NCBI GenBank assembly: GCA_947359465.1
Contig: OX375878.1
Coordinates: forward strand, 84,671,627-84,735,626
DNA from: Metellina segmentata
Taxonomy: Eukaryota; Arthropoda; Arachnida; Araneae; Tetragnathidae
Direction of reading: 5' to 3'
DNA length: 64,000 nucleotides
The notes under the pieces were generated by a model, which was given only the letters and a program-made list of their open reading frames with translations, was not told the DNA's origin and did no database searches. Made by a program: the position numbers and the translations under genes. The stretch's first letter is position 1; the number at the start of each line of letters is the position of its first letter. Below, in pieces: positions 37,038 through 49,600 of the stretch.

Positions 37038-37350
37038 TGTCCGTCCTTTGCGGGAGAAGAAGTCAACAGGTTCTCGTCCGGAAGAAGAGTCCGGCCTTCC
37101 GTCTGCCAAGCCGAGGTCAAAAGAGAAAGAGTCCCGACTCGAGTCCGGGAAGCGATCTTATTGGACGACGCCATTCGCCCAGACGTCACGTCAGTTATAG
37201 CCCGGGGGAAAGGGGGGTGCGACAGAATGCTTCCGAACACGCCCCGCGATCACGGCTCCCGATCTCCCAGCACTGGGACTTTTCATTGGAGGACAAGTGA
37301 CCCCGCCCCTCCAGCCTTCTCATTGGCTTCGGCTGGGATCTCATCATCAG
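37038..37350 (-). promoter_or_regulatory. 5' UTR and CpG-rich promoter-like region of the receptor gene
   Basis: The DNA upstream of the ATG on the minus strand is GC- and CpG-rich in an AT-rich setting. On the minus strand it has three CCAAT pentamers (37159-37163, 37285-37289, 37322-37326), a GGGGCGGGG GC box (37301-37309), and a CRE-like overlap of TGACGT and GACGTC (37182-37194). No TATA box stands out. A pyrimidine/purine-rich stretch (37376-37455) bounds it. The transcription start is not defined by sequence alone. Motif positions are seen; promoter function is inferred. Confidence 0.55.
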
Positions 37351-37830
37351 TGACGAGTCATGTGGAGGTGCTCTTCCTTTCTCTCTCTGCTGCCTGTTTT
37401 GTTTTCGGTTTCTTTCTTCGCCGGCTTCTCTCTCTTTTTTCTCTTTCTCTTCATAGCGTTTATTATTGATTGTTAGCGTTGAACTGTTTTCGATTCTGGA
37501 TGGGAAGTTAAAGCGGTGGAGAGCGCAAAGTGTCAAAGGAAAATTGAAAGTGGAGAGGATCTACTGTAGAGTGGAAATTTTCTTGCGGCAAGCTGGGATT
37601 ACAGTTTCATTTTCGTGGACCTCCAAAATGTTCCTTTTTGTTCAACGTGAAAATTTTTTCTGGGAAATCGTAGCTGAAATATAAAAATACAAAAGAGCGA
37701 ATAGAATAATTAAGAACGCATGCCTTTTATACATCACTATTCTTTTCAATGTAATCCTTGAAGGCTCTAAAAATCTTTCGCTCTTCACTAAGCTAAAATC
37801 CTCAAACTAAATCAGTTTTTTCTTTTTTAA

Positions 37831-38040
37831 CCCTCTGAGGGGTTCACACACATCTATTGTTTCTGTAACATGCTGTCTTTCCTGCATGACTTCCAGTTAG
37901 TTTCAACCTCCTTTGACCAATAGAATGGGACGATTCTATTGTTCTAAGAAGGATTCTTTCAACCAATAGAAGTGGTTATTTAGTCATTATCTGTATTGAG
38001 CGGTGAAAGCAACACTTCCATACTCAAAAATCTCGAGTAG
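37831..38040 (+). mobile_element. TTAA-flanked MITE, right end unclear
   Basis: TTAA at 37827-37830 is followed by CCCTCTGAGGGGTTCACACA and the family blocks TCTTTCCTGCATGACTTC, TTGACCAATAGAATGG, TTTCAACCAATAGAAGTGG and TTATTTAGTCATTAT. The right TIR is not clear. Confidence 0.75.
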
Positions 38041-38200
38041 GTCAAAATCTCGGTGAAACGGTGAAAATCTCTCGCTCTTCACGAAGCTGAAAACTTAAAG
38101 TTAAATCTTTTTTTCTTTTCAACTCGGTTTCTACATAGTGTGGATGTTAACTACACTGTCATAGTTTGCTTGTTTGAATAAAAGAAATCTCATCCACTAT

Positions 38201-38861
38201 CTCTACTATTATAAAAGGAAGTGTTTGTATGTCTGTTTGTTTCGCTGCCGCAAAATCCCGACGATCTATGGCACTTACAGCAATGAGATTTGGCACACAG
38301 GTAGTCCAAATTTTTTGCAATTTTTGGGTCGCGGTGAATTTTAAAATTCAATCTAGAACATTTTAAAATGAATTTAATAGTTTTATTCTCCATGGGTTAT
38401 TCAACGCGTTTCTCACCCGGCGAGAGAAGAAACTCCGGAAACTAGACTTTTTTTACCCACGTGAAAAAATTTCATGCTTTGGAATCATGCCAATTTTTTT
38501 TCATCGATGTAGACTCTAAATTTATTATTTACGTTTCCGCTTTCATTTTGCACGCAGAGAAAATTATTTTTTCGTTTCCGCTTTCATTTTGCGCGGAGGA
38601 ATGGTTTTCCAGCGAGACGATAAATCTTTTAACTATAGTCACAGTTCTTTTTTCTATCTCCTAGACCGTTAAATACAGAGTAAAAATTTCAACGGATTTG
38701 AAATCTGCGGAAAATTTCAGTTTAGATTGATACCGAAAAATATGATTTTCTTTTAATAAATAATTTTTTAGTTGAATATATCTTCAACGGATTTGAAATC
38801 TGCGGAAAATTTTACACCAAATTAATACCTTACACCACAGGCCCGGGAAACTCCGGACTAG
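38201..38861 (+). mobile_element. Helitron-like non-autonomous element
   Basis: TCTCTACTATTATAAAAGGA follows a host A at 38200, the usual animal Helitron 5' start, with TTTGTATGTCTGTTTG after it. The 3' side has an imperfect hairpin GCCCGG-GAAACT-CCGGAC before CTAG, but the next base is C rather than T. A second hairpin TAGCCAC-GCA-GTGGCTA overlaps the end, so the right boundary could be about 20 bp further. No Rep/helicase. Confidence 0.6.
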
Positions 38862-39134
38862 CCACGCAGTGGCTATTACCATATATTTCCAAATAAGATC
38901 TCACTGTAAATTGACATCCTCTTACAGTGAATTTGTCCAATTTTTACCCGAAACGTTTCAATTACTATAGAAAACCCTTTGAATGAGCCATTTTTTCTAG
39001 TGGGAAAAAGTTCTTTATCTTTAATAATATTCCCTTGCTGTAATACAATTTCCTAGTTGTCCACTTTGTGATGAGGAATGACTATATCCTAAAAATGAAT
39101 CCTTTTGTCTCTTTACGATTACAACTTTTGCATT

Positions 39135-39415
39135 GAAGCAACACAATGGGCTATTTTTGACTGTCCGGGTTCCATCCCCCAAGGACAAATTTCCGAGCAC
39201 AACATCTCGTAATTTTGAACCATGGTCAGATGACGAGGATTATACTTGTAATGGAACCCCACTCTCGAAATATCCACGCCACGTCAACGTGAGACATTTG
39301 AGGCCAAGACAGATTTAACATGTACTAGCCCTCCCGTGCACGCCATTCATTAGTTGGACCTAGTTTCGAACTCGCATCATACCTCCTATTTCCCATCCGT
39401 TACTCTTCCAATTAA
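39135..39415 (-). repeat. SINE family A body with a different tRNA-like head
   Basis: In reverse, the tail and body are family A (GCAACACAATGGGCTATTT, GTAATTTTGAACCATGGTC, AGATGACGAGG, CACGTCAACGTGAG). The head (39355-39415, minus) reads GTCTTAATTGGAAGAGTAAC with B-box-like GAGTTCGAAAC and differs from the GCCGACCAACCGG head of the other copies. Confidence 0.65.
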
Positions 39416-39689
39416 GACAACACGCCCAAAATAGAAATAATTCCATCCGTCACTAAAATTATCGCATCCAGTGATGATCTGGGATACCATAGAGTATGCC
39501 GCATTTTCGCCAATTGGTGCTTAAAGTTAAGTTGCTTATGATAATTTCCAGTTGACATTGAGAAAAATCTACAAAATCCCATCGAGGAAAATGAAAATGG
39601 CATAAGTGATTGCAACGTTTTTAAAACGAGTATGGAAACACAACCACGGCATAATTCAATGCGAGACAGCCAAGGCAATTGCCACGACC

Positions 39690-41500
39690 ATACCTTCTTT
39701 AACTTCGAGCCCCAAAACCTTATATCGTCCTATGAGCTGAAATGACTGGAATAAGATTCTGGGTTTAAATATTAGAGATGAGATACATTAAAGTAGACCC
39801 AGCCATTTAAAATCCTATTTACATGTTGAATTAGAGTTGATATTGTTTAAAAAAGAATTTAGTGAAGTTGTTGCATATAGTTTTAATATTATTTTGCAAT
39901 TTATACTTCTTGACAGCTGTAATGTTCAGAAATTTGAAAATCGGATTAGAGTGTAATGCATAGTTTAACGAATCCATTGTTACAATCATATGTATCATAA
40001 AGCAGTGTTCTTAAACTTCAATCATATGACAAGCTCTTTTACGATCCCTTCATAAATAAATATAAAATTAAAACATTATTTTTTTAAATATATTTTTTAT
40101 TAAATATTATATAACGATACTTTGAAAAGCCATCCTCTTTATAAGTCACAGAATTATTTTTAAAAGAATACAGCTGTGTTAAGGATAACCATTGATACGT
40201 AGAAAGCAATAAGAAAAATATTCTCATGTCTACCTCGACAAACGGCCTACGAATCCAAGAGCTCATAGTCGTGTGAACATTTTTCAAGAATGAACCAAGA
40301 AATATCTCTCGAAAAGAATAGGTTATGGGACATTCACCCATGATCAAAAGGGACTTGTTCGTTGAACATGATTCCATTATATCGATAGGCAATAAATTTA
40401 ATAAAGAGTGCAAAAACTTCAGACTAGAAAATGTAATATTTTCTTCACCACGTCTTGTAAATTGAGATTGTTTTAAAGGTTTAATTGAAATTATTGTTTA
40501 GAAAAAAAATGGTTTTCAAAACATAAAATGTGATAAAAAAAATAGTCGGTAAAGCATTTATCTTTGCTATTAATCAGTCGATGAAAATAATTTTGATATT
40601 GGTTTAATTTTTATTGTTAATATCTATTCGTAAAAGATGGACTAATACTCATACTGTAAAGTGCCTTGCCATCTGCATTGACGAACATTCTGTTATAGTT
40701 TCTAGTATAGTGTCAACGATCCCCTAGATTAGCATTGTTGAATGATGACTTCTTATGTATCACACTAATTAATTAAAACATTAATCTTCAGAATGATAAA
40801 CTGGGATTTCTATCAATCAGCAAGTTAAAAATATATTTAAAAGAACAGTAAGGTATAAAACATATACTGATTCCTTGTTTTTATTTCCTTGTCACATGTC
40901 AAAGGACTATCATAAAGGTAGTATTCCTTATAATGAAGACACATAAATTGAAACATTAATTAAAATCGTTTGCAAAAGAAGTAACGAATTTAGAGTTTTA
41001 AATGAATAATTTTATAAAATACTGACAGAATTATTCAGCGTTACTCGGGTAGAATTGGTTAACTAACTTCCGTTTCGTTAATAAATTATAATTTCTATTC
41101 AGCACATCCTCCAATTATCTCTCTAATAAAGGCATGCAATTGTTGAATGCACAATTTCACAAACGTAAATTAATGTTAAATATGGCAACGTTACCAAGAA
41201 TGTAAGGAATAATAGAGCGGAAATATAAATGCATTGTATGTGATTTAAAAACAAAAGCGTTTTCCTAACATTATCATTAAAATCATTTTTAACAACCAAT
41301 TAAACACTTACCTTGATTACAGATATTAAACGAAAAGGATTAAACTACTTCCATGATGACTATAAGCTAACAGATTACACAGAAATTTAGAAAAGCAAAC
41401 GATTAATAATAATTGTTTCCAATTCAGTTGCTCATACCACAAATAATTTCTACAAGTACCAAAGGCTGTCACATTAGCTACCAGTCCTATTTTAAAAGGT
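39690..41500. other. AT-rich DNA, one unrecognised minus-strand frame
   Basis: A 109-codon frame at 40084-40413 (minus) begins at a non-ATG codon and resembles nothing I know. The rest is AT-rich without recognised features. Confidence 0.4.
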
Positions 41501-41508
41501 TTTGTGCT

Positions 41509-41775
41509 ACATATCGCACCACGGCAAGAAAAGTGACACAATTCAAAATTACAGAATTTGAGAAACGTCAACTTAAAGAATATTATAAAACTTATATTGA
41601 AATAGTATAAGCTTCTTTTAAATTCCAGGTAAGTATTTAGGGTGGTAACTTTTATTATCTTCTATAGAATAGCAATATAATCCGCTGGGACACTTCATAT
41701 ATATTTTTCAATGACATAACATCAAAATTTTTAATTTTTGATTTGTGTCACTTTTTTTGCTGGGGTGCGATATGT
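41509..41775. mobile_element. MITE with TIRs of about 45 bp
   Basis: The left end ACATATCGCACCACGGCAAG plus AAAAGTGACACAATTCAAAA is matched by the inverse of the right end (ACATATCGCACCCCAGCAAA, then AAAAGTGACACAAATCAAAA). The total is about 267 bp. No target duplication could be fixed. Confidence 0.75.
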
Positions 41776-42362
41776 TATTCTCCTTATCATGTTTCAGATA
41801 TTCTTTCCTAAAAAAAATAAGCCTAAAAATAAATAAATAATTAGAATTTAAATTCCGGAAGAAAAAAAATGTTTGGTAAAAATAAATGCGTTTTCAGCAG
41901 TACTAGTAAAACAATCCAATTAATCGAAGTGCTAAGTATGCATTGCGGCTTATCCAAGACCCCAAGTTATGATTGATTTAAGTATAGTTACTCAGATGGT
42001 TTTAGTATGCAACTTATCTAAATCTGTAAACAAATGAAATTTAGATAACGCAGTCAATAAACTAAAACATGGTGTGCAAATAAAAAGACATTGTGTTCGA
42101 ATATATGGGGAATACAATTTATGAAATACTGGTACAAACACACAGGCACATAATCGGACGTATATATAGAATGGAAAGAACAGACGACTAACGTTAGAAA
42201 AACGTGAAATGAGTCGAAAATATTCAATGTACAAATACAAAAACTCCATTTTTATTAATATGGATAAATTATAATTTGTGCTTTTGAATAAATATCACTC
42301 GGTAAAATATTTTATTAGTAATAGTACATATACTTCCACTAGTAAATAAATTACGATATTAA

Positions 42363-42760
42363 GACCCGGTGCACACATCCGGTTTTTCAATGTGCGGCGC
42401 CGCTGCAGCAACAAAGCCCAACTATGCACACATAACCGTGAAATGACGCAAGTACTCATTTCGCGCCATTTGCGATAAATATTCCATCGAAGAAAACGTG
42501 TTTATTTTGTTTACTTGGTGTAAAAAAAGTATATTTTGTAACAAAATAGACGTTACTGGATACAACCATTTATTAATTATTATTTATATTCCATTTGTTT
42601 ATGAAAACAAGGTACTTCAGAACGGAGACTCATGTGCGGCGCCGTGTGGAACTGCGGTACAAATTGCACGTAAGCTGGACGTGCGTCGCCCCAGCGGCGC
42701 TGGAGGTATATGTGCACTGCTCCATTCGATCTAATGTATCTCAGACCGCACTTGCGTTGC
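42363..42760 (+). mobile_element. Harbinger-like MITE, copy 3, right end missing
   Basis: The left TIR CCCGGTGCACACATCCGG and the interior match the 10011 copy in the same orientation. Homology stops after CTTGCGTTGC at 42760, so the right TIR of about 45 bp has been lost, next to the SINE beginning near 42799. Confidence 0.8.
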
Positions 42761-42798
42761 ATTCATTTAAATTTCGATCAAACCAACTAGGGAGTCAT

Positions 42799-43010
42799 CG
42801 TGGATCAATGGGTTTGCCCACTGTGCTAGCAACGTATTAGTTGTAGATATCTCGAGTATCAATTATTGTAACTTATTCTGGTTGTATTTCTCTCTTTTGT
42901 GTAAGTAAAACCTTCCTTGTGTGTGTATACCCATTTAACGAAAATGGCGAGTCTTGTGTTTGGAACAGATTTGCGAAATGTGGCCCTTGCGTTATAAAAT
43001 ACAACCAAGA
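42799..43010 (+). repeat. tRNA-derived SINE, family B
   Basis: GTGGATCAATGGGTTTGCCC (A-box region) is followed by a diverged B-box (ATCTCGAGTATC) and a body (TTTCTCTCTTTTGTGTAAGT, GTGTGTGTATACCC, GTCTTGTGTTTGG) shared with 2800-2988 in inverse orientation. Confidence 0.6.
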
Positions 43011-43399
43011 TTTATTTAATTTCAGGGTTTTAGTTTTAGACTTTTGATAACTGTGCAAACCAAAAATGTTAAATTATATCAGTATAATTAATTTGGAGTA
43101 AATATTTTTGTTCAAAGTATTGTACATAAATTTTTTAACCAGCTTGATTAAGTGATTACACTTATTTTTTTGACATAGAATAGGTAAAATTATACCTATT
43201 TTATGTCCAGATAAACAAAAAATATATAATACGCTTTTGAGCATACAGCATAATTAGTTTTCATAAAATCTCTTGTTACATTAGTGAAAACAAAAGCATC
43301 TAGACATCCCAGATTTATTTTAACAAAAGATCAAATTATAATAGAGTCTATATTTCCTTTCAAACCCATATGGAGAGGACTTATAATTTAAGACTTATT

Positions 43400-45085
43400 C
43401 CTCGAAAAGCTTTTTCCTTGGAAAGGTAATTTATTTTATGAGTAAAAAAAGGCCACTTCGTGAAATCTCAACACATGAGTGGACGTCAAATCAGCGGAAA
43501 CAAAGACATACAATATTATATCCCCCAGATTTAATTTAACGAACCAACAAATGAATCAAGTCGATATCTTTCATCAAACCGAAAGGAATAGTGACAGACG
43601 TGATCCGCTCATTTATCGCCCAATTCCGAACCCAAAACGATTCTTAATTTAATTTGTTCTAAATTCTTTTTTAAAGCTTTTTTCCTTGGAAAGCTATTTT
43701 ATTTTATGCGTAAAAAAAGGCCACTTCGTGAAATCTCTACACATGAGTGAACGTCAAATCAGCGGAAACAAAGACCTACAATATTATATCCCCCAGATTT
43801 AATTTAACAAACCAACAAATGAATCGAGTCGATATCTTTCACCAAACCGAAATGAATACCTAAACCCAAAGACTTATTCCTTTCAGACGGGATCCGCTCA
43901 TTTATCGTCCGATTCCGAACCCAAAACGATTCTTAATTTAATTTGTTCCAAATTCTTTTTTCAAGCTTTTTTCCTTGGAAAGATAATTTATTTTATGCGT
44001 AAAAAAATGAAATCTCTACGCATAAGTGGACGTTAAATCAGTCAAACAAAGACATACAATATTTTATACCCCGGATTTAATTTAACGAACCCACAAATTA
44101 ATAAAGTCGATATCTTTCATCAAACCGAAATGAATACCTAAACCCAAAGACTTGTTCCTTTCAGAAGTGATCCGCTCATTTATCGCCAAATTCAGAACAA
44201 AGAACGCTTTTTAATTTAATTTCTTCAGAATTCTTTCAAAATTCTTTTTTAAAGCTTTTTTCCATGGAAAGTTAATTTATTTTATGCGCAAAAAAGGCCA
44301 TTTTGTGAAATCTCTACGCATAAGTGGACGTCAAATCAGCGGAAACAAAGACCTACAATATTATATCCTCCATATTTAATTTAACAAACCAACAAATGAA
44401 TCGAGTCGATAGTTTCCATCAAACCGAAATGAATACCCAAAACCCAAAGACGTATTCCTTTCAGACGTGATCCGCTCATTTATCACCCAATTCTGAACCC
44501 AAAACAATTCTTAATTTAATTTGTTCTAAATTCTTTTTTTAAAGCTTTTTTCCTTGGAAAGCTAATTTATTTTATACGTAAAAAACGCCATTCTGTGAAA
44601 TCTCTTCGCATAAGTGGACGTCAAATCAGTCAAACAAAGACATAGAATATTATATCTCCCAGATTTAATTTAACAAACCAACAAATGAATCGAGTCGATA
44701 GTTTCCATCAAACCGAAATGAATACCCAAAACCCAAAGACGTATTCCTTTCAGACGTGATCCGCTCATTTATCACCCAATTCTGAACCCAAAACAATTCT
44801 TAATTTAATTTGTTCTAAATTCTTTTTTTAAAGCTTTTTTCCTTGGAAAGCTAATTTATTTTATACGTAAAAAACGCCATTCTGTGAAATCTCTTCGCAT
44901 AAGTGGACGTCAAATCAGTCAAACAAAGACATAGAATATTATATCTCCCAGATTTAATTTAACAAACCAACAAATGAATCGAGTCGATAGTTTCCATCAT
45001 ACCGAAATGAATACCCATAACCCAAAGACGTATTCCTTTCAGCCGTGATCCGCTCATTTATCGCCCAATTCCGAACCCAAAACGA
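43400..45085. repeat. Tandem array of 289-bp units, about six copies
   Basis: The landmark GATCCGCTCATTTA occurs at 43602, 43891, 44169, 44469, 44758 and 45047, giving spacings of 289, 278, 300, 289 and 289. Units include CTTTTTTCCTTGGAAAG, GTGGACGTCAAATCAG and ACCAACAAATGAATCGAGTC. The last two full units are almost identical, and the array stops abruptly at a CpG-rich island. Confidence 0.9.
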
Positions 45086-45785
45086 CATCGCCGCAAACCG
45101 ACAGCGCAAAAGTATCGTTGCCCAACGAGCGGCCCGACGACAAAAGACGCCCACTCCAAGACGCAGCGTGTCGCCTGCGATCCCGTTATCGCATATAAAC
45201 ACGAGAGCAACAAGGAAAACAGGCACCGCTGGCCTCTGACAGCGCCGAAGGAATCAGTGAGCGCGTAATTTCCTCCACGCGGCACGGGGTCCTCGGGTTT
45301 TGTCAAGAAAAGCTGCCGGCCCCCCCGCCGCTCCAATCAGCGCCTCCTGTCCGCGGCAGGGACAGCCTTTTGACCAGTTTATTTCGTGCAGGAGAGTCTT
45401 TTTAAAAGTCTAATCAGAGCGGGCTCGGTGTCGGGGCTTGATTCAATAACCCTCGCGCGGAAGTAGTTACGGGGAGCGAGCGAGGCGTGTAATGTCGTTC
45501 CGGAACTGTCAAAAAAGTACCCGGGGAGTTCGCGCAATCAAACAGGTAGTGACAGCCGAGTGGAGGTGGTGAATGATTTTGTTCGCGCGGGGTTGTTTGG
45601 ATTGGGGAGGATGGACGCGGGGCAGAATTAATGTCTTGAACGTCTCGGCGTTGCGTTTATTCTCAGATTAATTAGAAAAGTTCCGCGCGGGAGGGAATAA
45701 CAATAAACACGACACGGAGGCGATCCCTGAGGGTTTGGTTTGTAACTCTACGGTCATTTTCTGCTGCCCAAGGACAAATTAAATC
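45086..45785. promoter_or_regulatory. CpG-rich island upstream of the receptor gene
   Basis: Unique GC- and CpG-rich DNA lies about 8 kb upstream of the exon 1 ATG. It has CCAATCAGCG (45331-45340), ATATAAAC, TAATTAGAAAAG and many CGCG steps. It could be an alternative promoter or enhancer. No exon was recognised; short frames on both strands lack family content. Confidence 0.4.
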
Positions 45786-45808
45786 GTAATTTATGGGTTA
45801 AACTTCTG

Positions 45809-46139
45809 GTAATTGGTAATTTTTAGTTAACGTCGTACTAGAGCAACATAACGGGCTATTGGCGACAGTCCGGGATTAATCCCTTAAGGGAAAGATTCGA
45901 GGACAACACCTCGTAATTGTGAACCACGTTCAGATGACGAAGCAACACCTGAGCTGGCACCCCACTCTCCAAACTTCCACACCAACTCAACGTGAGGACT
46001 TTCGGCCATGACATATTTAAGGTGCACCAGCCGCTTCTACTCCATACGCTTAGAAACATCCATGCCCGTACCCGGATTCGAACCAGGAACCTTCCTATCT
46101 AGAGGCTAACACCTTAACCACTAGACCGGTTGGTCGACT
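45809..46139 (-). repeat. SINE family A, full length with 13-bp target duplication
   Basis: GGTTAAACTTCTG lies at 45796-45808 and 46140-46152. On the minus strand the insert runs from a head GTCGACCAACCGG, A-box TCTAGTGGTTAAGG and B-box GGTTCGAATCC, through the family body, to CCGGGAC, ACGTTAAC and a short ATTACC tail. This is the best-defined insertion of the family. Confidence 0.9.
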
Positions 46140-46249
46140 GGTTAAACTTCTGAGGAGTTCGCATGTTTATATCTGCTTTGAAGTCGAGGATGTAGTCGAT
46201 ACAGAAATACTCTCGATAGTTGCAGGGATTGAAACTATGGAATCCCGGT

Positions 46250-46530
46250 TGGAAGAGAAGCGGATTCGCTGCCATCTTGCAAATGGGGGCTGGTGCACTT
46301 TAAATCTGTCGCAATGGTCTCAAATATCCCCGAAGGATAGGCCTTCATGTTAACGTGGTCTATAAATGTGAAGGTGTACCTGATCAAGTGTTGATTTCGT
46401 AATCTGAAAGTACTTAAAAATCAGTGGTGTTGTCCTTGAATCTATCCCTTCGGGTTTGATCCCGGACCGTCGCCAATAGCACGTTGTGTTGCTCCAATGT
46501 GACGTTAATTCAACTACCTACCGACTGAAC
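46250..46530 (+). repeat. SINE family A, headless diverged copy
   Basis: Body and tail landmarks are in order: GGCTGGTGCACTTTAAATCT, GTTAACGTGG, GTGGTGTTGTCCTTGAATC, TTTGATCCCGGACCGTCGCC, GTTGTGTTGCTCCAATG and TTAATTCAACTACCTACC. Confidence 0.75.
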
Positions 46531-46610
46531 CTGCGCTGACTACAGCTCGTAGAATGTGCAAATGCAACGAGCCATTGCGGTAGTTTCTATGTTGAAATTT
46601 GAAATCATTA

Positions 46611-49600
46611 ATTACCCCTCTGAGTGGTTTATGCGTATGTATCTATTCAGTCTAGTCTTCCTGCTTGACTTCAAACCAATTTTAACCTTCTTGACCAATA
46701 GGATCCTTCCGAGGATTTTTCTACCAATTGATTTGGGTGTTGAGGCATTATGTGTGTTGTGGGTGAAAACAATACCACACTAGCCGGAAATCTCGTGAGG
46801 TTATATGGGCTGTGGGAGGGTAAAACAATACTACACAAGTCGGAAATCTCGTGAGGTTTTGTTTGTTGTGGGGGAAAAACAATACTACACCTGATGGAAA
46901 TTTAGTGAGGTCATGCGTGTTGTGGGGGGAAAGCAATGCTACATTAGTCGGAAATCTCGTGAGGTTATGTGTGTTGTGGGGAAAAAACAATACCACACCT
47001 GATGGAAATTTCGTGAGGTCATGCGTGTTGTGAGGGAAAACAACACTAAACTAGTCGGAAATCTCGTGTGGTTATGAGTGTTGCGGGGGGAGGGGGGGGG
47101 GAAACAATTCTACACCTGATGGAAATTTCGTGAGGTCATGCGTGTTGGGGGGAAACAACACTACACTAGTCGGAAATCTCGTGTGGTTATGCGTGTTGTG
47201 GGGGAAAACAATACTACACCTGATGGAAATTTCGTGAGGTCATGCGTGTTGTGGGGGAAAAACAATACTACACCTGATGGAAATTTCGTGAGGTCATGCG
47301 TGTTGTGAGGGAAAACAACACTAAACTAGTCGGAAATCTCGTGTGGTTATGAGTGTTGCGGGGGGGGGGGGGACAATTCTACACCTGATGGAAATTTCGT
47401 GAGGTCATGCGTGTTGTGGGGGGAAAGCAATGCTACATTAGTCGGAAATCTCGTGAGGTTATGTGTGTTGTGGGGAAAAAACAATACCACACCTGATGGA
47501 AATTTCGTGAGGTCATGCGTGTTGTGAGGGAAAACAACACTAAACTAGTCGGAAATCTCGTGTGGTTATGAGTGTTGCGGGGGGAGGGGGGGGGGAAACA
47601 ATTCTACACCTGATGGAAATTTCGTGAGGTCATGCGTGTTGGGGGGAAACAACACTACACTAGTCGGAAATCTCGTGTGGTTATGCGTGTTGTGGGGGAA
47701 AACAATACTACACCTGATGGAAATTTCGTGAGGTCATGCGTGTTGTGGGGGAAAAACAATACTACACCTGATGGAAATTTCGTGAGGTCATGCGTGTTGT
47801 GAGGGAAAACAACACTAAACTAGTCGGAAATCTCGTGTGGTTATGAGTGTTGCGGGGGGGGGGGGGGACAATTCTACACCTGATGGAAATTTAGTGAGGT
47901 CATGCGTGTTGTGGGGGGAAAGCAATGCTACATTAGTCGGAAATCTCGTGAGGTTATGTGTGTTGTGGGGAAAAAACAATACCACACCTGATGGAAATTT
48001 CGTGAGGTCATGCGTGTTGTGAGGGAAAACAACACTAAACTAGTCGGAAATCTCGTGTGGTTATGAGTGTTGCGGGGGGAGGGGGGGGGAAACAATTCTA
48101 CACCTGATGGAAATTTCGTGAGGTCATGCGTGTTGTGGGGGGAAAGCAATGCTACATTAGTCGGAAATCTCGTGTGGTTATGCGTGTTGTGGGGGAAAAC
48201 AATACTACACCTGATGGAAATTTCGTGAGGTCATGCGTGTTGTGGGGGAAAAACAATACTACACCTGATGGAAATTTCGTGAGGTCATGCGTGTTGTGAG
48301 GGAAAACAACACTAAACTAGTCGGAAATCTCGTGTGGTTATGAGTGTTGCGGGGGGGGGGGGACAATTCTACACCTGATGGAAATTTCGTGAGGTCATGC
48401 GTGTTGGGTTTAAACAACACTACACTAGTAGGAAATCTCGTGTGGTTATGCGTGTTGTGGGGGAAAAACAATACTACACCTGATGGAAATTTCGTGAGGT
48501 CATGCGTGTTGTGGGGGGAAAGCAATGCTACATTAGTCGGAAATCTCGTGAGGTTATGTGTGTTGTGGGGAAAAAACAATACCACACCTGATGGAAATTT
48601 CGTGAGGTCATGCGTGTTGTGAGGGAAAACAACACTAAACTAGTCGGAAATCTCGTGTGGTTATGAGTGTTGCGGGGGGAGGGGGGGGGAAACAATTCTA
48701 CACCTGATGGAAATTTCGTGAGGTCATGCGTGTTGGGGGGAAACAACACTACACTAGTCGGAAATCTCGTGTGGTTATGCGTGTTGTGGGGGAAAACAAT
48801 ACTACACCTGATGGAAATTTCGTGAGGTCATGCGTGTTGTGGGGGGAAAGCAATGCTACATTAGTCGGAAATCTCGTGAGGTTATGTGTGTTGTGGGGAA
48901 AAAACAATACTACACCTGATGGAAATTTCGTGAGGTCATGCGTGTTGTGAGAGAAAACAACACTAAACTAGTCGGAAATCTCGTGTGGTTATGCGTGTTG
49001 CGGGGGGGGGGGAACAATTCTACACCTGATGGAAATTTCGTGAGGTCATGCGTGTTGTGGGGGGAAAGCAATGCTACATTAGTCGGAAATCTCGTGCGGT
49101 TATGCGTGTTGTGGGGGAAAACAATACTACACCTGATGGAAATTTCGTGAGGTCATGCGTGTTGTGGGGGAAAAACAATACTACACCTGATGGAAATTTC
49201 GTGAGGTCATGCGTGTTGTGAGGGAAAACAACACTAAACTAGTCGGAAATCTCGTGTGGTTATGAGTGTTGCGGGGGGGGGGGACAATTCTACACCTGAT
49301 GGAAATTTCGTGAGGTCATGCGTGTTGGGTTTAAACAACACTAAACTAGTCGGAAATCTCGTGTGGTTATGCGTGTTGTGGGGGAAAAACAATACTACAC
49401 CTGATGGAAATTTCGTGAGGTCATGCGTGTTGTGGGGGGAAAGCAATGCTACATTAGTCGGAAATCTCGTGAGGTTATGTGTGTTGTGGGGAAAAAACAA
49501 TACCACACCTGATGGAAATTTCGTGAGGTCATGCGTGTTGTGGGGGGGGGGGGGGAACAATTCTACACCTGATGGAAATTTCGTGAGGTCATGCGTGTTG

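Noticed and set aside
36845..37240. 131-codon minus-strand frame overlapping exon 1
   Set aside because: It is in a different frame from the exon 1 ATG, lacks known domains and ignores the consensus donor at 36952. The 198-codon plus-strand frame there is likewise a GC-rich shadow.
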